DNA of 64,000 nucleotides, from assembly GCA_034190875.2 (NCBI GenBank), contig CM067349.1:25807142-25871141 (forward strand), given 5' to 3'. A program made the position numbers and the translations under genes. This DNA is from Urechis unicinctus. Lineage: Eukaryota; Annelida; Polychaeta; Xenopneusta; Urechidae. This document shows positions 45,297-57,774 of this stretch, piece by piece (positions within the stretch are counted from its first letter, which is position 1; the number at the start of each line of letters is the position of its first letter). The notes under the pieces were generated by a model. It was not told where the DNA came from. It worked only from the letters and a program-made list of their open reading frames with translations, and searched no databases.

Positions 45297-45397
45297 GGCT
45301 TCATGTAAATACGGTGTAATTTTAACATCCAAACAATCGCTTTTTGCTTCGCACGCTCACTCGCTGTCAAATTCTCTTGGAGGTCGCGCAGCAAGTA

Positions 45398-45457
45398 TGA
45401 CGTCACACAACCTGCCCCTAGCGGCCAACTGAGGCAAAATGGCATCGTGAAGATGGC
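45398..45457 (-). promoter_or_regulatory. Putative promoter of the P2X7-like gene (CRE, two YY1-like sites)
   Basis: TGACGTCA at 45,398-45,405 is a perfect CRE palindrome. AAAATGGC (45,436-45,443) and AAGATGGC (45,450-45,457) resemble YY1 sites. They lie 100-160 bases upstream of the minus-strand ATG, mirroring the CRE-like/YY1 pair in front of the THAP gene. Confidence 0.4.
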
Positions 45458-45459
45458 TT

Positions 45460-47780
45460 CGTATTTTCTTCCGAGTGGAACCTTATCGGTTGATTTTTAG
45501 TACTTATGCATGCCGGTGCAATGAATTATGGGTCCCCGTTGGTTAATGAGTTATTAATCTCCATTTTGAAACACATAATAAAGAAATGATGAAAATCGTT
45601 GTATTTGACCTTTAAACTAATACAAAATTGAAGGAACGTTCTCTTTGAAATTGCACTCGCTCTTCAATGCAGTTTTTGAATACGCTTTGTGACTTAAGCA
45701 AACCAAGTCCCGCGTGACTTTTTCATTGTGATTGTAATGGCACTAGTCAATCCAGTAAATTACACATATCCACTCCAGTGACTGCACAACGTGACCGGTT
45801 TCGTAATGTTTGTGTGGTTACGTTTATCTCAGATCAACGAGTAACCACGACGAATTCTACATCTCTTCTTCAGCCAATGTTCGTCAAGTAATAATATAGG
45901 GGTATTAGAATACGCGAAACTTCATATTTAGTCACAACACTAAAGGATTCGAATTGGCCAAACTAGCATCATTCATACACCCCTGTTTTGAAATATGGCT
46001 AAATACCCGGCCCGCTGCACAGATGTCATTATTGCGAAATCCTAACTTTGTATTATATTTCCATTTGATCGCAAATGCACAATTCATCTAAATATCTGCA
46101 CATTCCTGATAACTCAATCAGCATTTGAAACACTGAGGCGTCAGATATGATGTTTTTATGAATACAACTTTCGATAAGTGATGACCCCATATACACACAT
46201 GATGTCACCATTAAAGATTTGCATATATGTAAATATCGTTCATCCTTGGATTATTCAGGACGGTGAAACCAACGTTCAATTATGATGCTACGAGCGACCT
46301 GCATTATGTTTGTGCAAGTAAAAGTAGCAACAGCCAATTGCAACATGTAAGTTGTTGATGAGCATAAACATGCTAGTTTCGCACAGTATGGTGAATAGAT
46401 CGAACTATATGCGAACTAAACAAACGGATCTTCGAAGCAAAAAGATGCAGAACACAAATATCTCATCTTAATTTTGCGTATAACTATCAATATCAGAGCT
46501 GGTATTAAAGTCGTGTACACCAATTATCCACAGAATTATTAGAGCTCATTGACCTCCAGTGACTGCTTAAGAACTGCGCTTGTTTGATCAAGTTCTATTC
46601 GTCACATCAAATACTGATGCGCTATTTTCGGTAATGGTTAAAAGATTTATATTTCATGACCAATCAGTACACCTCCCATGTATCATCGTCTATTGCTCCT
46701 GCCATTCAGTGGATCAAACGTTGCGGTGGCAGGCATGCTTCTAACCATCAGCATACGCACAATATAGTCCTATGCCCCCTATGCCTCTTTGGCTGATCAC
46801 TCAATTATTTGACATAAATCACTTCCCGGAATAACCAATATCAAAACCTTGCAAAATGATACTTGTGTGCTTCCATACCATTCTCTGTGGACTGAATCGA
46901 TTTGATATTTAAAATATATGCACATATTGATCCACATTGATCTATATTGTCATGTTTTATGGTGCATAAATATGTCTAAACGATGAACACATAAGAGAGC
47001 ACGCATGATATGACATATTCAGCACGCATACTATGTATGTATTGTACAGAGCCAATGAGTTGCTCAGTTCTAGACAGAATGCATTGATCATATAGATGTA
47101 CCTCCTATCCCCTCCATGTATTTATAGACATAATACAGGATCAATTTTGTATGAACGGTGTTATATGGAAAGCCAAATGCATCGAAGATTTTGACAATTC
47201 ATTTGGAATTCATTTATAGAGCTAATTTTTCAGAGGCCGAATTAATGGTTCGGAAGAAGCTATAAGCCATTGCAGTGGTGGCAGCATTATGCACAGGACA
47301 GATATTTGTATGATGTTTGGTGAAACACAGAAGGAAGCCATTTATTCTGCGGAATGGAAACTACTATTTATCAATGTATATTACCTTTCCAATTTGTGGT
47401 GCCTTAATTTATCACAATTGGTTGGAGCAAATCGTATTTAGTGTTTGCAACCCTTTTATTGGAAGGTCAATTACCTGCAGCCATTATTGTATACAGCCTA
47501 ACAACACAGCCTCATTAACATTCTGAATAATAAGAAGGTGTGAATATTTTGAGTTATAAACGACAACAATTTGTGCTAATCACACACAATAGTCAGAGGC
47601 GCCGACATTGCAGCGATATGAAATACTAACACTGCCTCATGTCCCTTGCTTTGGTTATGAATTGGGCGGCTATGTAATTGGTATATCTCGCATCGAGTAA
47701 TGGAAATCAGACACTCAGCGTGTTGGCGGTATGAGATATGCTGTGTGGTGTAGTGTGTGATAGCGATATAGAGCAAGATA
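45460..47780. other. Mostly unassigned non-coding stretch
   Basis: AT-rich, with no recognisable exon, tandem repeat or clear copy of modules P-V. The 69-codon frame at 47,317-47,526 has no family resemblance. Weak similarity to the repeat modules may exist but is below what I can support by eye. Confidence 0.4.
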
Positions 47781-48839
47781 GAGCTATGCATTACGATGAG
47801 ATATTGACGCCAAAAATGGTGCTAATTACACGCAGATTACACAGCAATAGATCACATTCCATTTCCCCCGACAGCGCATCATCCATTATGCGACGCCTAT
47901 TAGACGTATAACTACACGGGTGTTGTTTGGGAGCTGTGAGTGCATAATATATATTAAAATGGGTGCACAAATAAATGGGGTCAGCAATGATGGAGCCTGA
48001 GTATTAATAGCGAAATCAACGAATTAGATATATGCCATTGAAAATTCTGCACAGCAAAATATTTGTTAGAATTATATATGAAACAAGTTATTGTACTAGG
48101 ATCAAGTTGAGAAGAATTGATATATTAGATCATAGGCGGTGTTATTATATAATGTAAGCTTAATTGAGTGATCACTTTGTTCAAGATCGACTGATGAATT
48201 ATCCTACTGTACCACCAATTTGAGCGAATTTGCACGTCTATCATCTAATCATTATGGATTCTTTCTCAGCATGCCCTAGTTATGTTACTGTGCGGCATTC
48301 AAATATGAATCAGGGCGGCTGATGTTTTACCTCACATATATAATATCAATATGCGCTACCAGCATGGCTGTCCAAACAATTGACGCCCAGTTGCGTAGTT
48401 ATTAGGAATTTTAAGCCAAGAAGTCGTGAATGCTATGGAATAGTTATGAACATCTGCAAAGGAAGACGGATGTTACCAGTTCCATACATTCCTCTCCAAT
48501 ATTACAGGCTTCCTGTTAGTTAGTGAGATCAAGCGGTAGACATTCGTTTGATATATCTCGGCTAATTTCCATAATTATCCGTGTTTCAGTTAGTAGCACA
48601 TTGTGGTGTCTTTTAATATACAAGCTACACAGTGAAGCACAAGCGAATATGTTTTGTTATTAATGCAATTGCTTGTTCATCCTATGTGATTATTTGGAGT
48701 TCTATGGTGTAATTGGCCATAACTTCGCTGTTACACAACTAATATTGCTTGGTTTGTACTTGGTCAACAATGCCTCAATGGATATAATAAGTAACTACAC
48801 ACTGTTATGACGCTGTCTTTGTTACATGCACAACTGCAC
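47781..48839. repeat. Highly diverged T/V-type module
   Basis: CACGCAGATTACACAGCAAT (47,831) and the following GACAGCGCATCATCCATTAT resemble module T (58,098-58,155). GATATATTAGATCATAGG (48,119) resembles module V (12,005). It is more diverged than copies I-III are from one another, so it may be an older copy. Confidence 0.5.
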
Positions 48840-49121
48840 TGGAAAAGGTGTGCGGTAGTTTCGTACACCGGCGTTTTGTACACAGGTCGTTTCGTACAGC
48901 GATGGTTGTTTCGTACTCAGGACAGGGAGGCGTTTCGTACACAGGTCGTTTCGTACACAGATGGGAGTCGTTTCGAACACTGAATACGAGGTGTCTGCTC
49001 ATATGATTGTTATTGTTATCTTTTTCGAATTATGACGTCGTGTTGTGTAATATCAGTGTCGTAGGTCATTTTTATGCATTTATCATGAGTTATCCAGTTG
49101 TTACGTCTTACCTGGCGAGGA

Positions 49122-49197
49122 AGGTCAACTCGGCCATGGACCAGCCACGAGACAACTCGGCCAGGAGTTAAGTCAGCCACAAGTCTATTCGGCCATG
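49122..49197. repeat. Iterated CTCGGCCA motif inside the transposon
   Basis: AACTCGGCCATGG, AACTCGGCCAGG and TATTCGGCCATGC recur at intervals of about 30-40 bases, with intervening CAGCCAC. They form a second set of short direct repeats distinct from the terminal GTTTCGTACAC set. Confidence 0.55.
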
Positions 49198-49526
49198 CAA
49201 TTAATGCGAAGACTAAAATAAAATTAAATGAATGACTTATAAAATACAGCAGTAGTAATTATATAGTAGGAGATTTATTAAAACAAACCTTTCAGATCTA
49301 TCCTTTGGGGTTCACCGTATAACATTTAATCAATTCCAGTTTAAATAATGAATTTATTGAATGCAAAATTCATAGTACAGTAATATGAGCTTCCACACAG
49401 ATCTAACCATTCAAAACGTACATCGTTAGTAATTTTATGCAGAAATCAAAACAATGTGTTACTTATATATACTTATCTATACACAGTCTCTATCTGTCAT
49501 TTTGTATTTACACACACAAGTACACG

Positions 49527-49684
<158 letters not shown>

Positions 49685-50336
49685 AGGGGCGTAGCCAGGC
49701 TTGAAGGAATGTTACCACGGACGGGGAGAAATCTACAGTTCCAGACAGTACAGCCCCCCCTTTTTTTTATTTTATGCCATTTTTGGCAAATTGATTTTAC
49801 GCTATGTTACGCTAAAACGATTTCCATCCACACAAACAGTCAGTGAATTTACAGGTAATTTTTGTTTTTGTTTTATGTCGCCATAATTTCATTGTCTAAC
49901 GGCGGTTTCACATTCCTTGACGAACAATTGTAAATAAAACAAACATGCTACATACACTTTTAATTGTCGACTGGCAATTTCGTTCACATTAATTATGACC
50001 ATATTGACAACTCAACAAACAAATGTTCTAAGCTTTCAATTTCTGTAATAACTATATTGACATTTATGTACACAATACTCACTGTTGCGGGTACCCAAGC
50101 CAAAACATTTTTTCAAGCCAACTCTTAATTAATAAACCTTTGTGAAAATAAACGATAAACCACGATACCAGATAATTTATATTCAGGTTATTACATAGTT
50201 ACTTGACTAAGCATAACATAAGAACAACTGCTTTTGATATTGCGTGTACGAAACAACCAATCGCGCGTGTACGAAGAAACCGCAAATAGTGTGTACAAAA
50301 CAACCTGTGTACGAAACTACCTGTATTCTTGGAAAA

Positions 50337-50860
50337 TCTAAATTAATTCTTATCAACCTTGTCGGATTAATCGAACAGCTTACAGTTATTATGCAAGTCT
50401 CTGTTCGTGGAACAATATGAAATGTGGTAAAAATAGAATGCATGTCACGAAATAATACAATTCCGCCAAATAGATTACATTCCCTGCATAGCTTTACCAT
50501 AAGACTAGTAAGAGTGCGCATTTATGCATTATTGACAAGCGGTAGTTGATGAAAGTCTTACATTTATGGAAGTAGATCAACGAAATCTGGCTGTTCCAGG
50601 TTCGAGATACAGTCGTGAGATTGTTATACTGTGACTTACACGATGGTGCGCTGCATACTGAAATTCACGTTCAATTAAGAGCTCTCGCTGGCATCATAGG
50701 GGCGGTGAACTGCTTATCGGCAATTGATAGCCGCAGTTTTGCAATTCGAAAGCTCTGACTATTAGGCGTACTGTATTGGAAGCCAAAAGAAGCAAACATT
50801 TGCGTTGAAAAAAATATCCTTTAAAAAGAGCTGGCCTTTAGCCTTTTGTGTATCATGTGT
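50337..50860. other. Flank between transposon and module P
   Basis: The first 25 bases match array unit 1 (16,623-16,650). The rest has no recognised partner and no supported gene. Confidence 0.4.
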
Positions 50861-52740
50861 CTATCACACCTTACCTATGTCGGAAGATTTATATGTAATT
50901 CGATTGAATGCATACTCTAAATGGGTCTTGTATTATTGCCTTTTATGATGGTCATGCTAGGTACCAACAGATGCGACATTTTGCTTTTTTAGAAACGTTA
51001 ATCAAAGCCACATATAAAGCTACGCAAAGCTGTCTCCTCATTCCGATTAAATCTGTAAAGATGATTTTTTTATAAATTGGCTCCTCATGGAAGCCGTTCA
51101 ATTCCTAATCATATGTCCTTCGCACATGTTATAAATAACAATCGTTTATTGGAGACAATGACCAAGTTTTGCAAAACTGTTGTGGGATATATGATAATCA
51201 AACTCAGTGATACTGTCGCAGCTGATGAAACGTGCATAGCCACATTGGGGCTTTTTGCGGTTCAGCGAATATCCATAGTAACTAATATGTCGCTATATGA
51301 AGAGAAGTACATCAACTATGTGGTTTTGCAAATAGTACTTGTTGAAAAGCAAATCATTGGTTAGGGGGGATCCAACCGGGAGATTGGTTTGATAATTCTA
51401 ATCAACACAATACCATTTAGATAAATCACATTAAATTACAACTTTCACTACAGCCAATCACTGTCAGATATTAATTTGTGCCATGCAGAATAAAACGTTG
51501 TAAGTAAATGAGTAATTTGAAATTAATGGTTTCGAAATGATATTGATGCAAATTAGTAAAATTATCAATCTGAGCATTAATCTCCCGATATGCCTCAAGT
51601 TTCTTTGCTTAATTGCGGTTGTGCAATGTGTGATATATCAAAATATCCAGAATGCTATTCTTAGGTCTGCATAGCTCTCGATAAGAGAGAATATTAAGGT
51701 GTCACAATGCTTGCTCTCAGCGGATCACAATAAATGTGGCGGGCAAAGCGAAGAATGGAGTCATGGTCTCTTGGGCTGCATTAAATCTAAATTTCTGATG
51801 CCAGCAATATCCATGAGAGAGATGCAGGTGTACAAATGCGATATGTTTTCAGAAGCAATGTTCCGAATATATTTATCGCATAGCCAGGTCAAATTGACCT
51901 ATTGTGATATACCAATACATTCATTCAACCCTTAAACAGCAGACATCATCGCTATGTATTCATAGTAACCTCGCTACTGCCGAAATTAATACATTTATGT
52001 GTGTGATACATGGATTACAATTAGACCCATAAAACACCTGGCTGCAGTAATATTATAGTTGATCAATCAAACTAGTCATGTTAGCATAAATGCATTGTAA
52101 AATTTGCATCACTGGTGTTTAATTATCACCATTCTGCCAGTCACAATGGCACAAGTAAGTGCACGATACCAGAGTCATTTGTAAGTAATTGAATTGATAT
52201 AAAAGCATGACTTAGTTTACGCTATTGGTATGCACATGTACATTCAAATGCTTCCATCTAAATAAATATATAGCAACTCTTCGATGTAATGATTTGAAAT
52301 ACAGGACTTTCATATATTTATATTTATCACTGAGAGGATGCGTTATTGTAATTTGCCCCAATGCCCCTTTGGCACTATAGTTGCATACTGTGATGCATAT
52401 GATTCTCCAATTGCTCACAGTCTGCCAACTATCTCTTTACAAGTTTTCATTGTTAACTAGAATAAAACCAATGTGAGGTTAAACCGTAGCAATGGCACGA
52501 ATGAACAGAATACATTGTCAATGGTACAATGACAATCCTCAATAACGTGACCCATTTGATCTGCAAAGGTTACATGGGGTTTTGGAATTGCGTGATTTCA
52601 GTATTACTGAGAATGGCTCATAGACTATTATGTTTTTGGCTTTATGTTTTGAGACATCGTCAATAAAACTTACATTCGATTTCAGACTAATCTATTTGTT
52701 ACCAGCCCTCACGCATCGTTGATAACGACCAGACATATCA
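50861..52740. repeat. Module P, copy III
   Basis: Counterpart of 13,861-15,405 plus the first part of array unit 1. It has about 450 extra bases (51,660-52,110). Part of these resembles 61,500-61,545 (GACCTATTGTGATA), so copy II probably lost them. The 95-codon frame at 51,077-51,364 is broken in copy II. Confidence 0.8.
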
Positions 52741-53090
52741 ATGAAGAATAGCAATCGATGATCAAATAAATCTTCTTGTATTCGCGCGAGGGGAACTCAG
52801 TGTAAGAATATCCTCGGTGGTTGGATAGCAATAAATACACTCAATACGTAATGTGAATATTGAAGCTACACCCCCTCGCTGCGCCAGTTGCATGAATCCT
52901 CACCGGTCATTAAAGTGATTATAAGGCTAGCTACGACAATCAATATATACTACAGAATAAAATACCTCATGATAACACGTTATGAAGATATATCATATTC
53001 TCTCACAGACCACAGAATGTAGAATATTATTGCTTTAGAGGATTCATGGAACGATGTCCCACCCCGTCACTATAACGGCGAGCAATGAGG
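52741..53090. repeat. Single-copy counterpart of the array-unit start
   Basis: Bases 52,757-52,970 are nearly identical to the array units, while sequence on both sides is clearly diverged. At 53,047 the counterpart of the array's 87-codon frame starts with MERCPTPSL and stops at once (TAA at 53,074), so that frame is not conserved. Past about 53,090 the sequence goes straight to module Q; no array is present here. Confidence 0.8.
52782..52884. ncRNA. Conserved imperfect hairpin, copy III
   Basis: TCGC-GCGAGGGG (52,782-52,793) opposes CCCCTCGC-T-GCGC (52,872-52,884). Both main stems and the inner pairs are unchanged; only the outermost pair is lost (A to C). It is 20-37 kb from the array copies. 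Confidence 0.4.
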
Positions 53091-54770
53091 TAGGTTTTTA
53101 AAAAACATTCTGGTTTGCTGTCGATCCTGGCACATAAATTTGAACTGAGACTTAAACTAAGCTACTCAGTGATCCATATTTTGCATGTTTAACAAGTATA
53201 AGACATAACCTACATATCAACACTAAATTGTGACTAGACTGTGTCATATGTTATTTGATATGAATTATCAAGAAATTATATAACAACGCCAATTGAAGAA
53301 CAGCAAAGTTAGGCATATGTTCTCAGTGGTCTCTGTATCACCCCAAATAAAGCTTACCTTGAGCTAAACTATAAGAACAATAGCATACTGGTTATTTGTA
53401 TTAGTTATGGCAAGAGACATAACATGAGCTAGCACCGTATTAGTCAAGGGTACAGTAGCTCCGTATCATTTATATGTTCACGGTGTTTAGTCAATGAATA
53501 TATTTGAATGCTACAATATGTCTGGTTTATCATTTCAGCTGTACTTTAGAGCACTGATCTGAATGATCGAGTCAACAGTTTTTATTCGTTGCTTTGATCA
53601 ATAAGTACATTTATACCATCATCCCTCGCAATAGGCGGTTCCTCTCGTGAAATGGTGACCCGTTTGTGCATAGCAATTATTTTTCCTTCTGGTAGTTACA
53701 TTATCTAAGACCAATTATCTGGGTGACATCCAACTATTGGGGGCTGCATGTACTTTATACTGACGGCACATGTGCCCTGGAATGAAAGTATCTTGTTATT
53801 GACTTGGCGGTTGTGCGTAGTATGGAGCTCTCGTTGACGATCGTAGAATGCAAATATAACGACCGCGACCTTTTTGGTAGCTGATCAATATATGTGAAAT
53901 ATACGCTGTTAAATTCATGTTTTCATGTCACAGTTGCACCTGTTTACAGCCAAAGCACCATATTTATAGTAAACTCCACGTGCCGAATGTACCAGAGGGG
54001 CTAACTAGAGCATATGATAGTGTGTTGAAGTATAAGCAGGCCGCGCTCAAGATCTTACAAACAGGACTAACACATTTGTATGTGCCTCGTCATCAGTAGG
54101 CACATCATAGCTAATGATGTCAAACACGCCACATTTAAATCATTTATGTATGTCCAGTGCGTGCCATATGACCTATGTAATTGCAAGTGTTACATTTGTA
54201 TGTCTTTTAATACACGGGTCACATTGCTAAGAGATTGCCATTGTGGTGAGTTTTGTGAACGAACACGAGTGCGTCTTGCAATCAGCCAGTTGATTGCACG
54301 CCGTTTCACACAGGCTATAATAGAAAGCAAACATTGCGTGCTTAGATGATATGATGGGACTATTCAGTGTAAAATTGTTGCGGTAAGGTATGAAAGTGTT
54401 GGCGCCCACACATATGGAGCAATGTCAATGATTAGGTCTGAAACTAGGTATTGCTCTTAACGAAACATATAGTTCTATATAGATCCTTCAATGTTTTGCA
54501 ATCTGTCGTGTCCGTGGAAGTCGTTTCGGTTACTGTTTGAATTTCTGGGAGGGTTCCTTCGTAGAAAAGTATACACACCACTGTGAAAGGTTCTCAAAAG
54601 AACAACTGCATTGATCAAGGCAACATTTCACTTTTGATCGCTCTTTATAGAGCTCTAGATTTACCTCAGCAGTTGCATATAACAAACAACATTCGTAAAT
54701 GATTTCTTGACAGAACCCTTCTATGTACTGAGCAATATTTGACGGTTCTTTTTCCCCCTGTGAAAACAGT
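53091..54770. repeat. Module Q, copy III
   Basis: Counterpart of 32,749-35,170 without the TA tract. The short hairpin recurs at 54,079-54,104. The 16-bp palindrome of copy II is degraded here (TTTCTTGACAGAACCC near 54,702). Confidence 0.78.
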
Positions 54771-56640
54771 GAAACAATTGCTGCAACAGCCTTCCTTTTG
54801 AGTCGGTATAGAATGCTATAAAACGAATTAATCCAATAGCATCTGCCATTCTACCAGGCCCTCTTTGCTTGGACAGCATGCAGTTGTTGCATTTGTATGA
54901 ATATTGACATCGACTCAGATCCCCACAGTTCATTATGAATATAAATGCTCGAACGCTCAGGGAGAATTGATCTCTCTAATCATTGTTACGGGTGCATCTA
55001 CTCGGCTGGGAGATGAGGTAACATATAATGATTACTTGAAATGACCCCCATCAATCACTGACAAGGATCACTAAGCACGTGAGGCATAACTTGGTAGTTT
55101 GATGCAGGCTCTTCTGGTGCTAATAACGGATGACTTTCTCGATTTCACATTATGCGAGCTATGTTGATTACATTGTGAGGAGATCAGAGCCTTCGGTCAT
55201 GTTAATCACTGGATAAAGTTCATCTATTCATTTGTTGTCGAGTTATTGCTTGTACTGTATTGTGCAGTTATAATCGTAATTGGCAATGGACGGTGTCGGT
55301 TTAAAGGCAGTCACTGTGACGTGCATATGCTATTTCTATGAAGCTGGCTTATTTGAAATAACTAATGATACTAGATATATGACTCGGAGACTTGTGTAAA
55401 TGCATTACTGCTTTGACGTAGCCCTTATCATTTTAGGCGAGGCAATATATAATCTGATAGATTCATTTTGGTCCGGCAATTATTCAATATCAACGACCCC
55501 ATGTGAGTGTCATATGACACATTGATGTTATTGACGAAGCCTTTTGTTGGGACCAAGCTGGGTGTGCTGTCATAACCTTCTGACGCCGATAGTCTAGAGG
55601 AGTGACTGGTGAGGAATATTTGCGCAGTTTTGCATGCGAATAAATTGCCTTCGGCAACGTCAGTTAACTCTAGTCAACGAAGCCATTTAAAGTTGTCAAA
55701 GTGACAGCACTCTTATGTGTGTCTACTGCTATATTTTGACACAGTAGATTTGGCGCAGTGTATTGTACACGGTTATTACGTGCCAGTTGAGGCTCTTGTT
55801 AGCGATAATGGTACAGCAATGGTGCGTCTAATTGACCATGTTAACTGCGGTTGAAAGTGTAGGACCAACATTACTGTATACTTTACTGCAATCAAAGAGT
55901 CAGTATACCGCAAAAACACATGGTGACACGATATGTTGTTTAAAATCGTTTCAAACGAGACAGGTTCTTTGTTAGGGGTCTCATGTATTCCTTCGTGCGT
56001 TACAGATGAAAGTGCTAAATACACAGGAATATTATATTGTGTTTGTGTAATTAAAGATGAAGAAATGAATGACCAGGAAAAGTATACGATAAGTGATTAA
56101 ACTATTTATTTCAGTGATATGATGGATATTCTGCTCCGCGGCAGTGATATACTTTCTTCCTGACAGTAAGTGTCCCAGCAGAAATATCTCACTCTATAGT
56201 CGCTTGCTCTCGCAGCCTGAAGTTGTTCAATACTGATAATAATAATTGCACAAGTCATTCTACGTAGACTGCCAAATTCTCAATTATGTCCGGACCTATC
56301 AAAGGCTTGATTTTTCCGGGGTTAATTTTGATCAGTTATTGGGTTGTAAGAGCCATATCCTTATTAAGGTAATGCTCAACAGCACAACTAGCTTGCCAAA
56401 GATGGCACAAGTATGAAAAGATTTGCATTAATGACGTGATTCAGTGATAGGAATTCGTTTGTCCTCCGCTCACCGTGTCAGAACGGTGTGAATCACAGTT
56501 ACCCTGTGCCCATGACGTCAACAACATTGCCCCCTTTGGACAACACAGATGTAATTTGTTACAGGCAGTAGTTTCCCATGGTTTAAGGCACAACAATGTC
56601 ACAATAATATGCCATTTAACATATCAGCAAAGAGTGTATG
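54771..56640. repeat. Module S, copy III
   Basis: Counterpart of 3,521-6,230 and 36,931-38,380. It starts at the shared CTGCCATTCTACCAGGCCCT phrase (54,843; compare 3,763). Module R, which sits between Q and S in copy II, is missing, so Q joins S directly. Confidence 0.8.
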
Positions 56641-57299
56641 ACAGGCTGAGACAATGCTGGTTGAGTGTTAATATTACCATGGACTATTTTTTCTGATAGG
56701 ATCTCATGGTAAGTAGATTTAAGTAGTTCGCGCTATTGATGATTATTAATGAAGTGGGAAGAAAGTGGGCATTTTGTAAAATTGAGCGCTTTGTATTACT
56801 TTTTCAACTATTACTCCAATTAGTTCCATTGCAAACGCAAGTACTCTCCTTCAGAATGAAATTGGTGTTTCAGGATAACATTGCTAACGCATCTTAATTC
56901 TCCTGGTAATTTTGACAGTGATAAGAGAACTCAAGGTTTTCCAATTAATGATAACTTATCAGCTTCATCAATTATGTTATAAGCTTATCCCATAACAATT
57001 GGTATTGATCAATTCAAAGATTGTTTACAATTTGTGCCAGAAATAACCCATATATGGCACTGTGAGCAATAACTTTTGAAGCTTTAGATGGTTTTCAAGA
57101 AGAAGGAAACTCCATTTAATAATGTATAGACTGCGTGATGTGATGTCCAATATGAATTATGAAGATATAACAAAGTCAAATGACAAACAGCCAAGTTAGG
57201 CTCCTATGACTGTATAACACAGGGCAACAAGTAATTGGTAAATGCAGAAGAGCTGCCACTAACGAGGGTTTCGTATGTTTTGTGTTCATGATATATATG

Positions 57300-57309
57300 C
57301 CTCGCGAGA
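57300..57309. promoter_or_regulatory. CCTCGCGAGA box
   Basis: Exact box followed by ATGTGTTATTTGTGATAATG. The next 12 or so bases present in other copies (GAGACAAATTG) are deleted. Confidence 0.35.
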
Positions 57310-57495
57310 ATGTGTTATTTGTGATAATGGGCGTCTGTTCCCATTAAGCGTGTAGATTAAACAGCATGGGTTATCCTACGCTGTGTTAGTCCATCATACG
57401 TTTTACGCTGCGACATGTATGCAGTTCTATGCCATATATAACCTATCAAATTTGTTTGCATTAAGGTATCTAAGTTCTTGATCAAGTAGCCCTAG

Positions 57496-57774
57496 TCCGG
57501 GACGACATCGTTCGCGTCTGTATTTGGTGCTTGTAGTCGTGGGGTATGGTCGGTATGCGTAATAAACAGATGTTTTCGACTGGAAAATACATCACCTCTG
57601 GAAGGTCGACTAGCCGCAGCCACTAAACCACTGATATTGGCTGCTCTGTGGGTGTTATCCCACTGTGACCCTAACAAGAGAGCCCCATGTTATCCACGTG
57701 GTGATTGTGCCCAGTATGTAGCTCTCGATGACGACGGCAGAAAGACATTATCACTAGCTCGACCAGTATGTTAG
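57496..57774 (+). pseudogene. Relic open frame, Cys-rich with RGD (copy III, longest)
   Basis: Ninety-two codons are open between a TAG (57,493-57,495) and a TAG (57,772-57,774), with no in-frame ATG. The peptide contains a hydrophobic stretch, PLILAALWVLSHC, then DPNKRAPCYPRGDC and ALDDDGRKTLSLARP. I do not recognise the family. The block 57,605-57,770 is unusually well conserved with copy II, with seven or so differences, of which roughly five change an amino acid. The minus strand is also open here, so strand assignment is uncertain. It could be a relic exon or a conserved non-coding element containing the E-box CACGTG. Confidence 0.3.

Noticed and set aside
45173-45445. 90-codon minus frame overlapping the P2X7-like exon 1
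   Set aside because: It reads the exon in a different frame. The acidic MSSSDEDYEAP...YLFEP reading fits the family despite its stop.
51077-51364. 95-codon frame in module P, copy III
   Set aside because: Copy II keeps part of the frame and the same stop, but codon-by-codon comparison gives replacement and silent changes at roughly neutral proportion, and a 26-base deletion breaks the frame.
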